This document shows positions 34,794 to 45,641 of a stretch of DNA of 64,000 nt, piece by piece. The notes beneath the pieces were generated by a model that saw only the letters and a list, made by a program, of their open reading frames with translations, ran no database searches and was not told where the DNA came from. A program made the translations under genes and the position numbers. Source of the DNA: Bolinopsis microptera (Eukaryota; Ctenophora; Tentaculata; Lobata; Bolinopsidae); contig NC_087082.1 in assembly GCF_026151205.1 (NCBI RefSeq), forward strand, positions 6,331,908-6,395,907, in the 5' to 3' direction. Within the stretch, counting starts at the first letter, position 1, and every line of letters begins with the position of its first letter.

Positions 34794-35385
34794 TCAGTGT
34801 AATAAGGGACAAGCGCGAGCACAGAATTTTTTGTCTCTGATTTTGATAAATTTGGTATCAAAAGTTGCCTCTAAGTGTGAATAATGCAAATTCACCGTGT
34901 AGCACGATAACGTCGAGCTGTATGTGGGCCTCCTGTGCATTGCAAGAATGTAAAAACTAAAAAGGATGAAAAACAGGTAAATTCTTGCTTAAAATGCATA
35001 TACAGATACTTATTATAGCTCCTAAAATATCGAATATTTTGAAATAATTTTTACAGGATCGTAATAAGCTTAGTCAGACGCAAAATTATCAAAAATTTGT
35101 TTACAATTTCACACAAGGGACCCTTGTGTTCAGATTTTAATATTTGAAAATAATGTTCCTGATTACGATGCCATAACAATTATTCCATAATAACCAAAAC
35201 TGTGAAAGTTATAGGCCAAAAACTAAAAATTTGTGCGAAAAAAGCACGGGCGGCGAACAAGCGAAAATTGCTACACGGTGGAATTATTTTATTTACATTT
35301 TTAGACAACTTTTGGTACCAAATTTATCGAAATCGGAGAAACAAAATTCTGTACTCGTGCTTGTCCCTTAATAATAATACACTGA
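34794..35385. mobile_element. Foldback or MITE-like element
   Basis: The left end (tcagtgtaataagggacaag, then cagaatttt, then gataaatttggtatcaaaag) is inverted at the right end (cttttggtaccaaatttatc, then cttgtccctta, then tacactga). Arms are about 85-90 bp with small differences. There is no transposase. The 89-codon open frame at 35202-35471 overlaps the right arm and is not supported. Confidence 0.8.
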
Positions 35386-35656
35386 CTAGTGGTAGTACTG
35401 TAATATCCGATATTACAAAGAAAACAACATATATTAACAACATAAAATTCATAATTAGTATTATCAAATAACATTGTCATTAGTACTACTGTACTAGTAT
35501 TACTCTCAACAGTAACACTCAATACTCGATATATATTACATCGCAGCATGCAGCAGCCGAACGCTAGACGTTTACAGTTACAGTTACCGCAACTTTCGAA
35601 AAACATTCTGTTTGCGCAAAATTTTAACATAAAGCTTTAAGTTTATAGGGTCACGG

Positions 35657-35975
35657 GTACTGGTCATATTTGAAACAAAATCAAAATGTCTTAAATAATT
35701 TTATAGTTCGAACACCAGGGTCCCCCGGCCCTTGTATAAATTTTATATCAATTGTTCAAATTTTCTTACAAATTTTTTCGGAAATATTCAGAAATTTATG
35801 TTTCTGACCTTGGCCTTTTAAGTACCGGACCTTTTTGTCTCCAGAAACGCCATGGCGCCTAACTAACAGTGTTTATCTGGTCAAAAATTTGTAAGAAAAT
35901 TTGCACAATTGATATAAAATTTATACAAGGGGCGATCCTTGTGTTCGAACTATTAAATTATTTAAGACAACATTT
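35657..35975. mobile_element. Foldback structure enclosing the 76-bp repeat
   Basis: The left arm (gtcttaaataattt, gttcgaacacc, tataaattttatatcaattg) is inverted in the right arm (caattgatataaaatttata, gtgttcgaac, attatttaagac). The loop holds the second copy of the 76-bp repeat (35793-35868). No coding sequence. Confidence 0.75.
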
Positions 35976-37254
35976 CTTATGAATTTGTTACTAAATGTTT
36001 CGTCTCGTCAAGCTGATTACGATCCTGTAAATATCATTTCAAAATAACTGTCAATTTTGAAGTTATATGCATTTGAAGCTTTAAATTGGTAATTTTTTGA
36101 TATTTTTTACACGTATTTTGAAACATCTTTGAAATCTATATTTCGCACCTTAAAACTCAAAATTGAGAGAAATCCGGTTCCAAAAACTTGTGTATGATTA
36201 TCAACTACACTCACACGAACTTGTGGAGCGATATCTCAAGAACTGTTTGATTGGTAGCCATGTACAAGTTTGTCGGTGCCCAATATTTTAATTCCGCTTC
36301 GTTCGATACTATTCGGCTCGTAACTTGATTGTCTTTTGCTCGATCAAGTAATCTTTTGGAGAAGTTATTTTAAACGTTACTATAAATATTCAGTAAAAAA
36401 TAGCTTAATACCTTTAAAATGGCTTAGAAATCGATATTACAATAACAAATTAGAAAAGATAAAAGTGAATTTTTCCGAATGAGGGAATATTTCAAAATGA
36501 TTTTGAATGTGCCTAAACTTATTGTTTTTTTCCATACTTTCATAATACGAAATAAAATGTTGGCATCAAAAAAGGTTTTGGTGTATGTCCCCTGGCCTTA
36601 AGCTGGCGATGAGCATAATTGAGGCATAGTATTCGATATTGTAACTTTACAACATTAGATTCCGACACATTTTGTGTATAATTCCTGCAAACTTTAATGA
36701 TACTATTAGTATTATTTAACTATGACTACAACTATAATACATCTAGCCGTGACTAATCACTTAAGTGACTCAGTTTCAATCTGTTCAGGAATTACAATCC
36801 AGCTTGACGAGTTTCAGTTATTCATTTGCCAAGATTTACCTTCTTGTGTTTTTTGTTCTCTATCAAAGTATCAAATGTCGATAATATTAAAAGTCGCTGC
36901 ATCATCAACTTTCCATTTGATAATAACTAATAAGAATAATGAACTTGTTGAACTATATGACTTTTTCCCGATTTCAAAACGTTATTCTTCTCTCCGATGT
37001 AACGTAACCTTAGTTGTGGGCATGTCCATCTTATTTCATTGTACATAGCGGTACCAAGTACACAAATCTAATAAAACGAATAGTGGTCGGTGGTGTGAAA
37101 AAGTGCGGTATTAGGTCAATGAGAATAGTGCGATTCCGCAGTCCGCACCCACCGCACTTATACATGTTGTCTCTGATACTCAATCACAGGTTTGACACAC
37201 ATTTTTCGGATTTGACTTTTCAATACAAATTTAAAAGTACCGACGAATGTAAAC
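35976..37254. other. Intergenic, nothing recognised
   Basis: AT-rich DNA. The open frames at 36722-37048 and 37014-37265 show no motif or domain that I recognise. Confidence 0.45.
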
Positions 37255-37412
37255 GTACGTGGTAACCATGGCAACGTACGTGGTAACCACTAACCATGGC
37301 ATCGTACGTGGTAACCATGGCATCGTACGTGGTAATCATGGTAACGTACGTGGTAACCATGGTAACGTACGTGGTAACCATGGCAACGTACGTGGCAACC
37401 ATGATAACGTAC
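37255..37412 (+). repeat. 21-bp repeat with gtacgtggtaaccatgg
   Basis: About seven copies of a 21-bp unit such as gtacgtggtaaccatggcaa. It is a relative of the 8053-8140 repeat and of single copies near 41036-41060 in CaM-B intron 4. It is rich in ccatgg and gtacgt. Open frames in all phases are repeat translations. 37430-38239 holds nothing recognisable. Confidence 0.88.
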
Positions 37413-38239
37413 GACCACTACCACTTACCAGTCCGAACGTTTCTCATCTTACTTCAAAAATCAAAATTACAGCTGCTCAATACTTCAATAGAGTGATTTC
37501 TTTATTTTGAGTATACGGCACTTGGTACTTTGGTATAGAGCATGAAGTATAATTTAAAACTTGGACAGTCTGTTTTCTGTTTACTTTTGCTAACAATTGA
37601 TAACAATTCAATTGATATGCTTTCAAAAACTGTATAAAAAGCTGTATATATATTTTTTTTATAGCTATACATTTTTATTTCGAGGTCCCATATGCAGCAG
37701 AGGCTTAAAATAGGCACTATTATTATATAACGTGTGTATTTTCATTTTGCTAACTGCATGAACGAGCTTAGTTATACTCTCATAGTTTGTGGGAAATGGT
37801 GTGTTGGCAAATTATGCAGATTCAATACATCCGCATTGAATATCTTCAATAATTTGGTTTTCTGTTTAATGTCTAGGTCCAACGTTTATATGTTTACATG
37901 TTTACATGTTTACATGTTTGTGAATTTATGCAACATAATGTGATTACTGTGCGCAACTTTGTACCTTGAGTACATGAAGTTCACAGTTTTAAAGTTTGTT
38001 GATTTCTCATTTCACCACCCCTGCAAATTTTTGAGCAGAAGTAGTCAGAAAACAACCTTATTTGGCCGGCGGTTAATATCCCACCTTTTTAAAAGTAGCT
38101 TTGATATCAAAAGATATTTAAAGACTTGTTGCCAGTGTTATTTTAATCTAATTTTTCTGCTAGGCAATTCATAAAAAATAATATATTCCTATATCATTCT
38201 ATTATACAAAGTAATTCCTCAATTAATTGGTATTGATAT

Positions 38240-39218
38240 CCTTAATTTGTGGGGGGGGGGGGGGGGGGGTGGGGGGCTCACCCTGATTTTTTTGTGATAA
38301 ACAAACTAGGGCCTATGACCGAACTTTTGAGGGGGTTCCGGACTCCTGGTGCCCACCGGTGCCCGCGAGACAACCACGCCCACTTTTGGTCCAAATTATG
38401 TCAAATCACTTTAACATGCTCAAAATTTAAATTTTAGAAAGATTTTAGAAGGATTTTAGAAAGATTTTAGAAAGATTTTTTAAATGCCTGACAAATTTCA
38501 GAATTTGGCCGCTACATTTTTTTGAAGGCCTAACTCAAAATTCCACTCCAAAACTTAAGTTTATCATGCAATTCTACGTTGATTCTTGAAAATTTCATGA
38601 TCAAATATTGAAACCCTATTGAGTTCTATTGTTTTGAGCGAAATCAGTTTTGCGAATATCGCAAACTAAGATATGAGCGATTTTGTTCATTTTTTGCGAT
38701 TATTTGAACGCAGAATCCACAGTTATAATCTATAGGTAGATATTGAGCTGATAATCAGAGACTGTGCAGTTTAGGCAAACCTTTTATATAAAATTGATTT
38801 CATTCAAAAATGTGTAGTATAGGCTTACCTTCCATATAAAGTTGATATCATTCAAAAATATTGATATTAGACCAATTTATGGGCCAAAATTGATCGAATT
38901 TTTTTGCTTATGTCCAAATATGGGCATATGGTTTTTGGCTCATAACTCAGTCATTTTTTGTCCAATCTTGATGGAAATTCATATACGAATTCAAGGGACC
39001 ACTAGTTACAAGTAGAGAACCTACAATCTGGGTTTTGAGGATGTTAAAGTGATTTGGCATAATTGGGCATAATTGGGACCAAAAGTGGGTGTGGCTGTCC
39101 CGCGGGCACCCGGAGTCCGGAACTCCCTCAAAAGTTTGGTCACAGGCCCTAGTTTGTTGGTCAATTGCTATCTCCAAATCAAATTTCACACAAAAATCGG
39201 GGTGAACCCCCCTTAAGG
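38240..39218. mobile_element. Long-arm foldback element with G-run end, copy 1
   Basis: The left arm starts in a run of about 18 G, then ggctcaccctgatttttttg, acaaactagggcctatgacc, aacttttgagggggttccgg, ending near tcactttaacatgctcaaa. The right arm is its inverse, ending gggtgaaccccccttaagg. Arms are about 160-200 bp. A relative lies at 61527-62103. No transposase frame. Confidence 0.82.
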
Positions 39219-39348
39219 AATTTTGCAGCATTCTTGCCGTGCCGTGCTGAAGGCTCCAGTTTGTTCTCTGTTTTCTTTACTTTGGGTTCCTATAGTCAGG
39301 AATTTAGGTTTAAGCTATTATACTTATAGTTGAGTAGCTGTAAATCTT

Positions 39349-39478
39349 TGATTTAGGATTCTAAAAACTAGTCTGTTATTGCTTAATAAAGTTTCTAAAA
39401 ACTAGTCTGTTATTGCTTAATAAAGTTTCAAAAACTAGTCTGTTATTGCTGAATAAAGTTTCAAACATAGTCAGTTAT
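39349..39478 (+). repeat. 33-bp tandem repeat, four copies
   Basis: Four imperfect copies of aaaaactagtctgttattgc followed by ttaataaagtttc, just upstream of CaM-B. Confidence 0.85.
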
Positions 39479-39664
39479 TGCTTTAGTATGAATTCGATGA
39501 TTTCCGAACAGCCTGTATTTTGCAATCCGAATTAAATATTAATTAAGCCTTCAGTTCAGTACTACAACTTAACCTAATTGGTAATTTCTGCACTTAACAA
39601 TTGATTACCCAGTACCCAGTACCCACCATAAGCACTGTTTGTTTGGTCAAGAGCAGAGGAAGTT

Positions 39665-39740
39665 ATGTCGAAATCTCTGTCAGATACTCAACTAGCTGAT
39701 TTTAAAGAAACGTTTACCCTGTTCGACAAAAACGGAGATG
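39665..39740 (+). CDS. CaM-B exon 1
   Basis: Starts ATG TCG AAA TCT, giving MSKSLSDTQLADFKETFTLF then DKNGDG. It ends in phase 1 at gatg|gtaaga. Intron 1 contains two copies of a segment like the 32-bp satellite (ttatatggtaatgtaacc) at about 39770-39830. Confidence 0.88.
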
Positions 39741-42623
39741 GTAAGACTACCAGTACCAAATAAGGTAATGTAACCATAGTAACATTAACTTATATGGTAA
39801 TGTAACCATAGTAACATTACCTTATATGGTAAGACACCGTAAAAAGATATAATGATGATGATATGTACACGCTGTAAACTAAAGTTGAAAATATTTTTTC
39901 CAGAATTCAAATTTTCCTGGCGAGTATTGTTTTCTCAGCTTACTTAGCTTTTCAGTTACTTTTCAGTACCGGTTGGCTTTTCATCTCTTCGACAAAAATT
40001 ATTGTTTTTTTTTGCGTATTTGAAAAAAAATCATAGCCTTCAGATGATCGATATGAATACAAAAATGGATATAAGAAACCCGACAATCCTCAGGAACTAT
40101 CACAACAGATGAGTTAGAAGTAGTAATGAGGTCGCTAGGACAGGATCCTACTGAAGAATACCTTCAAGCTACCATCGCTAAGGTAAATCACTGTTTACCT
40201 ACAGCTCAGTAAATTTAAATGCAGAAAACTTATCAAAAAAAGCAATTCCATAGTTACACTATTAGTTACCATAGTTACACTACTGCAGTCCAGCCCTATT
40301 GTTACCTCTACCTGCAACCCTCAGGTGGGGGGGGGGGCGTTACCATAGTTACACTATTAGTTACCATAGTTACACTACAGTCCAGGCCTTATGTTACCTC
40401 TACCTGCAACCCTCAGGTGGATGCCAACGGTAATGGATCGATGGAATTTGACGAATTCTTGGAACTAATGACTGAGTACATGGAGGTTGATGAATCTGAA
40501 GAAAACATGCGTGAGACTTTCGACGTGAGTGAAAATTGTAAAAATAAGGGATCACTCCCAAAGTTCCGTATTCAGTATACTCACACTCTTTACTTATTAG
40601 TGAAACATAAAGCCACTCATGTGATTAAACTAATGATGGAGTAACGATTTGTATTGACCTAATCCATAATCTATGATTCTCCTGTCTCCACTAAATTTCC
40701 AATCAGGCATTCGACCTCAACCAAGATGGGAGGATAACAGGGAAAGAGTTGAAGACAGCGATGAAGAACCTAGGCAATGACCTCACTGACGAAGACATCA
40801 CGAAGGTGATACATGTAGCAAGTGGTAACTATGGTTACCTACCTATATATGGCAGTGTTACTGTGGTAACTGGTAACTGGTAACTGGTGAGGTGTTCAAG
40901 ATAGCGCCTGTGAATAACTCCCATCTTGCACATATTATATTGTATCTCTATTTCTTAGATATAAAATTGGTACAGTGAACCGTCAATAAAAATTGTTGTC
41001 ATCATATTGTCGTCATCATATTGTGATCATGGTAACGTACGTGGTAACCATGGTAACATCATGTGATTATGAGACAGAATGTCATATGAAAGTTTAGATA
41101 ATGTCAATTACAACAAGTAAATTACAACAAGACGTGTATGAGCTGCTGCACTGGTACGTGATATACAAGTTACATTATAACATACAAAATAGTATTTATA
41201 AGTAATTAATACAAATTGAAACGACGGGTTAGGTCAAACCTAACCCGTCGTTTCAATTTGTATGTCGTTCTCGGCTTGGCGATTGAGCACTGTCAGCAGA
41301 CGATTCACATAGCCATGTATCTACGCGTACTGCGTGACGCGCTTGTTTCGGCGGTCGCCGCTAGTCCCACAATTAACGCTAATATATTTCAGATGATAAA
41401 GGAAGCAGACCTAGTCCCACAATTAACGCTAACATATTTCAGATGATAAAGGAAGCAGACCTAGTCCCACAATTAACGCTAACATATTTCAGATGATAAA
41501 GGAAGCAGACCTAGTCCCACAATTAACGCTAACATATTTCAGATGATAAAGGAAGCAGACCTAGTCCCACAATTAACGCTAACATATTTCAGATGATAAA
41601 GGAAGCAGACCTAGTCCCACAATTAACGCTAACATATTTCAGATGATAAAGGAAGCAGACCTAGTCCCACAATTAACGCTAACATATTTCAGATGATAAA
41701 GGAAGCAGACCTAGTCCCACAATTAACGCTAACATATTTCAGATGATAAAGGAAGCAGACCTAGTCCCACAATTAACGCTAACATATTTCAGATGATAAA
41801 GGAAGCAGACCTAGTCCCACAATTAACGCTAACATATTTCAGATGATAAAGGAAGCAGACCTAGTCCCACAATTAACGCTAACATATTTCAGATGATAAA
41901 GGAAGCAGACCTAGTCCCACAATTAACGCTAACATATTTCAGATGATAAAGGAAGCAGACCTAGTCCCACAATTAACGCTAACATATTTCAGATGATAAA
42001 GGAAGCAGACCTAGTCCCACAATTAACGCTAACATATTTCAGATGATAAAGGAAGCAGACCTAGTCCCACAATTAACGCTAACATATTTCAGATGATAAA
42101 GGAAGCAGACCTAGTCCCACAATTAACGCTAACATATTTCAGATGATAAAGGAAGCAGACCTAGTCCCACAATTAACGCTAACATATTTCAGATGATAAA
42201 GGAAGCAGACCTAGTCCCACAATTAACGCTAACATATTTCAGATGATAAAGGAAGCAGACCTAGTCCCACAATTAACGCTAACATATTTCAGATGATAAA
42301 GGAAGCAGACCTAGTCCCACAATTAACGCTAACATATTTCAGATGATAAAGGAAGCAGACCTAGTCCCACAATTAACGCTAACATATTTCAGATGATAAA
42401 GGAAGCAGACCTAGTCCCACAATTAACGCTAACATATTTCAGATGATAAAGGAAGCAGACCTAGTCCCACAATTAACGCTAATATATTTCAGATGATAAA
42501 GGAAGCTGAAGCAGACCTAGTCCCACAATTAACGCTAATATATTTCAGATGATAAAGGAAGCAGACCTGGACAATGACGGTTGTGTTGATTATGATGAAT
42601 TTGTCAGGATGATGTCAGATTAA
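39665..42623 (+). CDS. CaM-B: second calmodulin paralogue
   Basis: A predicted 148-residue EF-hand calcium sensor from five exons: 39665-39740, 40094-40182, 40417-40524, 40707-40805 and 42549-42623. Exon lengths of the first four (76, 89, 108, 99 nt) and all intron phases equal those of CaM-A, so the two are duplicates. Loops: EF1 DKNGDGTITTDE, EF2 DANGNGSMEFDE, EF3 DLNQDGRITGKE, EF4 DLDNDGCVDYDE. All have acidic positions 1 and 12; EF2 has Met at position 8 in place of the usual Ile. It is much more diverged from canonical calmodulin than CaM-A, so calling it calmodulin-like is safer. It has no alternative C-lobe exons. Its last intron carries an array of duplicated acceptors. Confidence 0.87.
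40094..40182 (+). CDS. CaM-B exon 2
   Basis: The acceptor is cctcag|ga and the donor is aag|gtaaat. It encodes GTITTDELEVVMRSLGQDPT, then EEYLQATIAK. It ends in phase 0 like CaM-A exon 2, but the last helix (TIAK rather than MINE) has diverged. Confidence 0.87.
40285..40324 (+). repeat. Duplicated acceptor region upstream of CaM-B exon 3
   Basis: The sequence gtccagccctattgttacct ending ccctcag at 40324 repeats the true acceptor region (gtccaggccttatgttacct ending ccctcag at 40416), about 92 bp apart. After the decoy AG comes gtgg and a G-run. Splicing there would read GTG, glycines, then Ala-Leu-Pro and a TAG at 40346. Confidence 0.85.
40417..40524 (+). CDS. CaM-B exon 3
   Basis: The acceptor is ccctcag|gtg and the donor is gac|gtgagt. 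It encodes VDANGNGSMEFDEFLELMTE, then YMEVDESEENMRETFD. The linker is strongly acidic (EVDESEEN), unlike the lysine-containing linker of CaM-A. It ends in phase 0. Confidence 0.88.
40707..40805 (+). CDS. CaM-B exon 4 (EF3)
   Basis: The acceptor is aatcag|gca and the donor is aag|gtgata. Its 33 codons start AFDLNQDGRITGKELKTAMK and end NLGNDLTDEDITK. This is the counterpart of CaM-A exon 4e. Position 115 is Asp (LGNDLTD). Confidence 0.87.
41209..41263. repeat. Perfect 25-bp inverted repeat in CaM-B intron 4
   Basis: The left arm is atacaaattgaaacgacggg then ttagg; the loop is tcaaa; the right arm is cctaacccgtcg then tttcaatttgtat. All 25 pairs match. The centre holds gggttagg facing cctaaccc, reminiscent of the animal telomeric motif. 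It lies about 110 bp before the acceptor array. In RNA it would form a very stable hairpin. Confidence 0.92.
41371..42548 (+). repeat. 50-bp tandem array of the exon 5 splice acceptor
   Basis: Twenty-three upstream copies of a 50-bp unit, each holding ctaac (branch-like), atatttcag and the first 18 nt of exon 5 (atgataaaggaagcagac), followed by ctagtcccacaattaacg. Acceptor AGs fall every 50 bp, with the following base at 41393 through 42493. The true exon starts at 42549 after a 56-bp last step caused by an extra gctgaa. The first copy and the last two acceptors (42493 and 42549) have aatatattt while all internal ones have aacatattt. Fifty is not a multiple of three, and each upstream acceptor reads 17 residues (19 for the last) to a TGA. 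Confidence 0.97.
42549..42623 (+). CDS. CaM-B exon 5 (EF4)
   Basis: The acceptor is atatttcag|atg, the last of 24 such sites. It encodes MIKEADLDNDGCVDYDEFVR, then MMSD and TAA. Only this copy of the exon start is followed by EF4. It matches CaM-A exon 5e in phase and first residues (MIKEAD). Confidence 0.87.
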   Translation: MIKEADLDNDGCVDYDEFVRMMSD

Positions 42624-42887
42624 TAAGAAATTAAATCTTTAAGTGTGATTTATTCCTTTATTCATAGAAAGAGGCAAAAGGTTACCGTTAAATACACTGC
42701 ACGGTTTAATTTGGGAAGTTTTGATAATTGTTGTGATTTGTGCAACAATAACTATAATTGGGACGACTATAAAAAGTAATATTAATGACAGTGTATGATA
42801 TTTCTGATGTCATGATCATCGCCAAAACGAAGTAATTAATTTAGTCTATTTATCACACAAATATTTTGCTTTTTGAGTAGTCATTTT

Positions 42888-43384
42888 ACCAAAACCCATA
42901 TTCATGGGTAGAGTGGACCGCTGCCAGTGTCTCTCTTTCCCAAACAAAAGGAAATGATATTAATTTGATTGACCGTTCTCAAATGCAAAATGATACCGAG
43001 AATGAAATCGGTCGCTCGCTTTTTCCATTCATTCACGGCTATACGAATTGTAATAAATTTCGATTGATTACATCAGTCAGATGCTGTAAAAATCTCTTTG
43101 GGTTGCGTTCGAATCGATACCTAGTATTTCGGGGTAAGGGTAGTAGTTATTGCTTAATGAATTAGCTGAAGTTTATTGAATCTTTATTGCCGAGTACAGC
43201 TGCCTTTGGGTAGATCTTCTTAATCTATTACAATTGTAAATGAATGGGAAAAGCGAGCGACCGATTTCATTCTCGGTATCATTTTGCATTTGAGAACGGT
43301 CAATCAAATTAATATCATTTCCTTTTGTTTGGGAAAGAGAGACACTGGCAGCGGTCCACTCTACCCATGAATATGGGTTTTGGT
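42888..43384. repeat. Unit A hairpin, copy 1
   Basis: The left arm runs from accaaaacccat through agagtggaccgctgccagtg to aatgaaatcggtcgctcgct. The right arm is its near-perfect inverse, ending atgggttttggt. Arms are about 165 bp. Copies at 51171-51520 and 52568-52885 have shorter loops. Confidence 0.9.
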
Positions 43385-44857
43385 AAAATATCATCTCTTT
43401 TTGATTATAATGTCAGGGTACTTTATAAAGTCGAAATATAAACTGATATCTTCATTAATTAATAAGGAGGAAGTTTCAACGATTTCGAAATTTTCCTTTA
43501 AAAACATTTCCTTGTGTTTAGGTAAGCATATCGGTCGATCACTGACTGAATATGCCACCTAATACTCATTCAAGTTGGCATTAAATTCATATATAATGAC
43601 ATTAAACTGTCGTGGCAAAGCAGAATTTGTTGGAAATCACGAATGAGCAAAATTCTCACCTTTCGCACGTGCAAACTTTGAGCGGACGTTGCGTGCGCAT
43701 CCAATATTGAATCGCCGTAAATTTTTTCATGTAATTGTTTTATATATAGCTTGATAAGCATGCAAAGTTTCAAAGTATTTCAAGAAGAACTGTAATCACA
43801 ACGGCACTCTAAAGTTGACAGAAAATGACGAAAACAGCAATTTTCAGTGATTTTAGCACTTTTCTATCAATTTGGGCGTGTCCCCACGTGTGCAACTTTT
43901 CGATTTTCAACTTCAAAACTAGCCTAATGCACAATTTATACCTAAAGGAAGCAGAACTGAGCTCCTCAACTCAAGGCATGGCCCAACACCAGAGAATACT
44001 AAATCGCAAAATTGACGTTTTTATAAAATAATTCTTCAAAAAAGCACAAACTTCAATGACGAATATCTTTATGAAGAAGCAAGCTAGAAAAACTTTCCGG
44101 TAGATTTTCAGAATGCTTGAACAATTATCTAAGATAAAAATCTCCTCAGATTTTGAATAAAATTACTCCTTAATGGTTTAAAATTAATTTTAAAAGTTAT
44201 TACTTTGTCAAAAATCAAGTTTTAAAAACGGTTAACTTTATGACGTCATCAAGGGGTGTTTATGACGTCAAATAATTTTTTATACAATGTAAACTAAAGT
44301 GTAAACAATTATTTGCAAGACCTGTGGTCAGAAATGGCTTTATCTTTTATACTTTTGAATCTATGGACAATTAAATACAGGCTACAATTGACTGGCAAAG
44401 CGTCTATCCCTGAATATGTATGTATCACAATGCTGGCAAGCATTACCGTCGCCCTTATATTCACAACACTATTTACCCCCTATACGATTATATCCCCTTT
44501 ATTGTTTTCCAGGCATTAAGACTCATCGAAAGTAGTTCAGCAGGTACATTTAAGTTCAAAACATTCTAATTCAATGTTGAAGATGACAGGAATAAGAAAT
44601 AGTTATATGGAGGTTTTTAAGAAATTTGCGCAAAATACGCGCCAGCATGTTATACGAAATTAGGTAAAAAACCCAAAATCGCCATATTCAGGTGCCTTAA
44701 AAATCATGTTAAAATTGAGTTAGAGATCTGAAACTTTGCAGGGCGTCTAGACCTTGTCCAAATCGACTGTAAAAAAAATGTCATGTTTCAGGAGTATCGG
44801 GAAGTGGGTTTTCTGGAACCCCTGTTTTACGACAGATTGTCGTGAAGATATATATAT

Positions 44858-45395
44858 CACAGTGCTGGCAAGCACGAGCGGTGTCTTTATTGGGGGTATA
44901 CTATGTACCCCCTTTACTATTGTACCCCTTTACTATTATACCCTCTTTACACCCCCTTTGGTAAACGTCGGAAGCCTCTTTCGTGCACGCGAAGCGTGCA
45001 CTCCGGCCGGAGGCGGCGGCCGAAGGCCGCCGCCTCCGACAGGAGTTTTTCAGGCATTAAGACTCATCGGAAGTCGCTCAGCAGATATATTTTTAGTTCA
45101 AAACATTCTAATTTGATGTCAAAGATGACAGGAATAAAAAATAGTTATGCTGAGATTTTAAAGAAATTTGCATAAAATACTCGCCAGCACTGTTATACGA
45201 AATTCGGTAAAAAACCCAAAATCGCCATATTCAGGTGCCTTAAAAACCATGTTAAAATTGAGTTAGAGATCTGAAATTTTTTAGGGCGTCTAGACGTTGA
45301 CCAAATCGACTGCAAAAAAAGTTTCAAGTTTCAGGAGCATCGGAAAATGGGTTTTCTAGAACCCCTGTTTTACGACAGATTGTCGTGATATATAC
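44858..45395 (+). repeat. Unit C with two GC-rich perfect hairpins
   Basis: Begins tatcacagtgctggcaagca and ends cgacagattgtcgtgatat. It contains gtgcacgc-gaa-gcgtgcac (44983-45001) and, directly after, a 14-bp stem cggaggcggcggcc-gaa-ggccgccgcctccg (45008-45038). The inverted copy at 52903-53448 has the same hairpins at about 53256-53312. Copy 44425-44850 lacks them. Confidence 0.85.
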
Positions 45396-45641
45396 ATACA
45401 TAAACAGGATTAAACAGGATTAAACAGGATTAAACAGGATTAAACATGAAATTACCAGAGAGAACACTAACGGACTCGTCTTGGCTATACAAGGATGAAT
45501 AAATAAATCAATAAATAAAATTATTAAAACTGAATCATTTAAAAATTATTAAAATTTAACCGTTTACAATTTCACGAAAATAAAAGAAGATCGTCTATAA
45601 TAATTTAAGGTAATACAGTAAATAAAGTTCGAGTACGAGGA

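Noticed and set aside
40219-40644. 141-codon plus-strand frame over CaM-B exon 3
   Set aside because: It reads through flanking introns and the duplicated acceptor. Only the exon 3 part is real.
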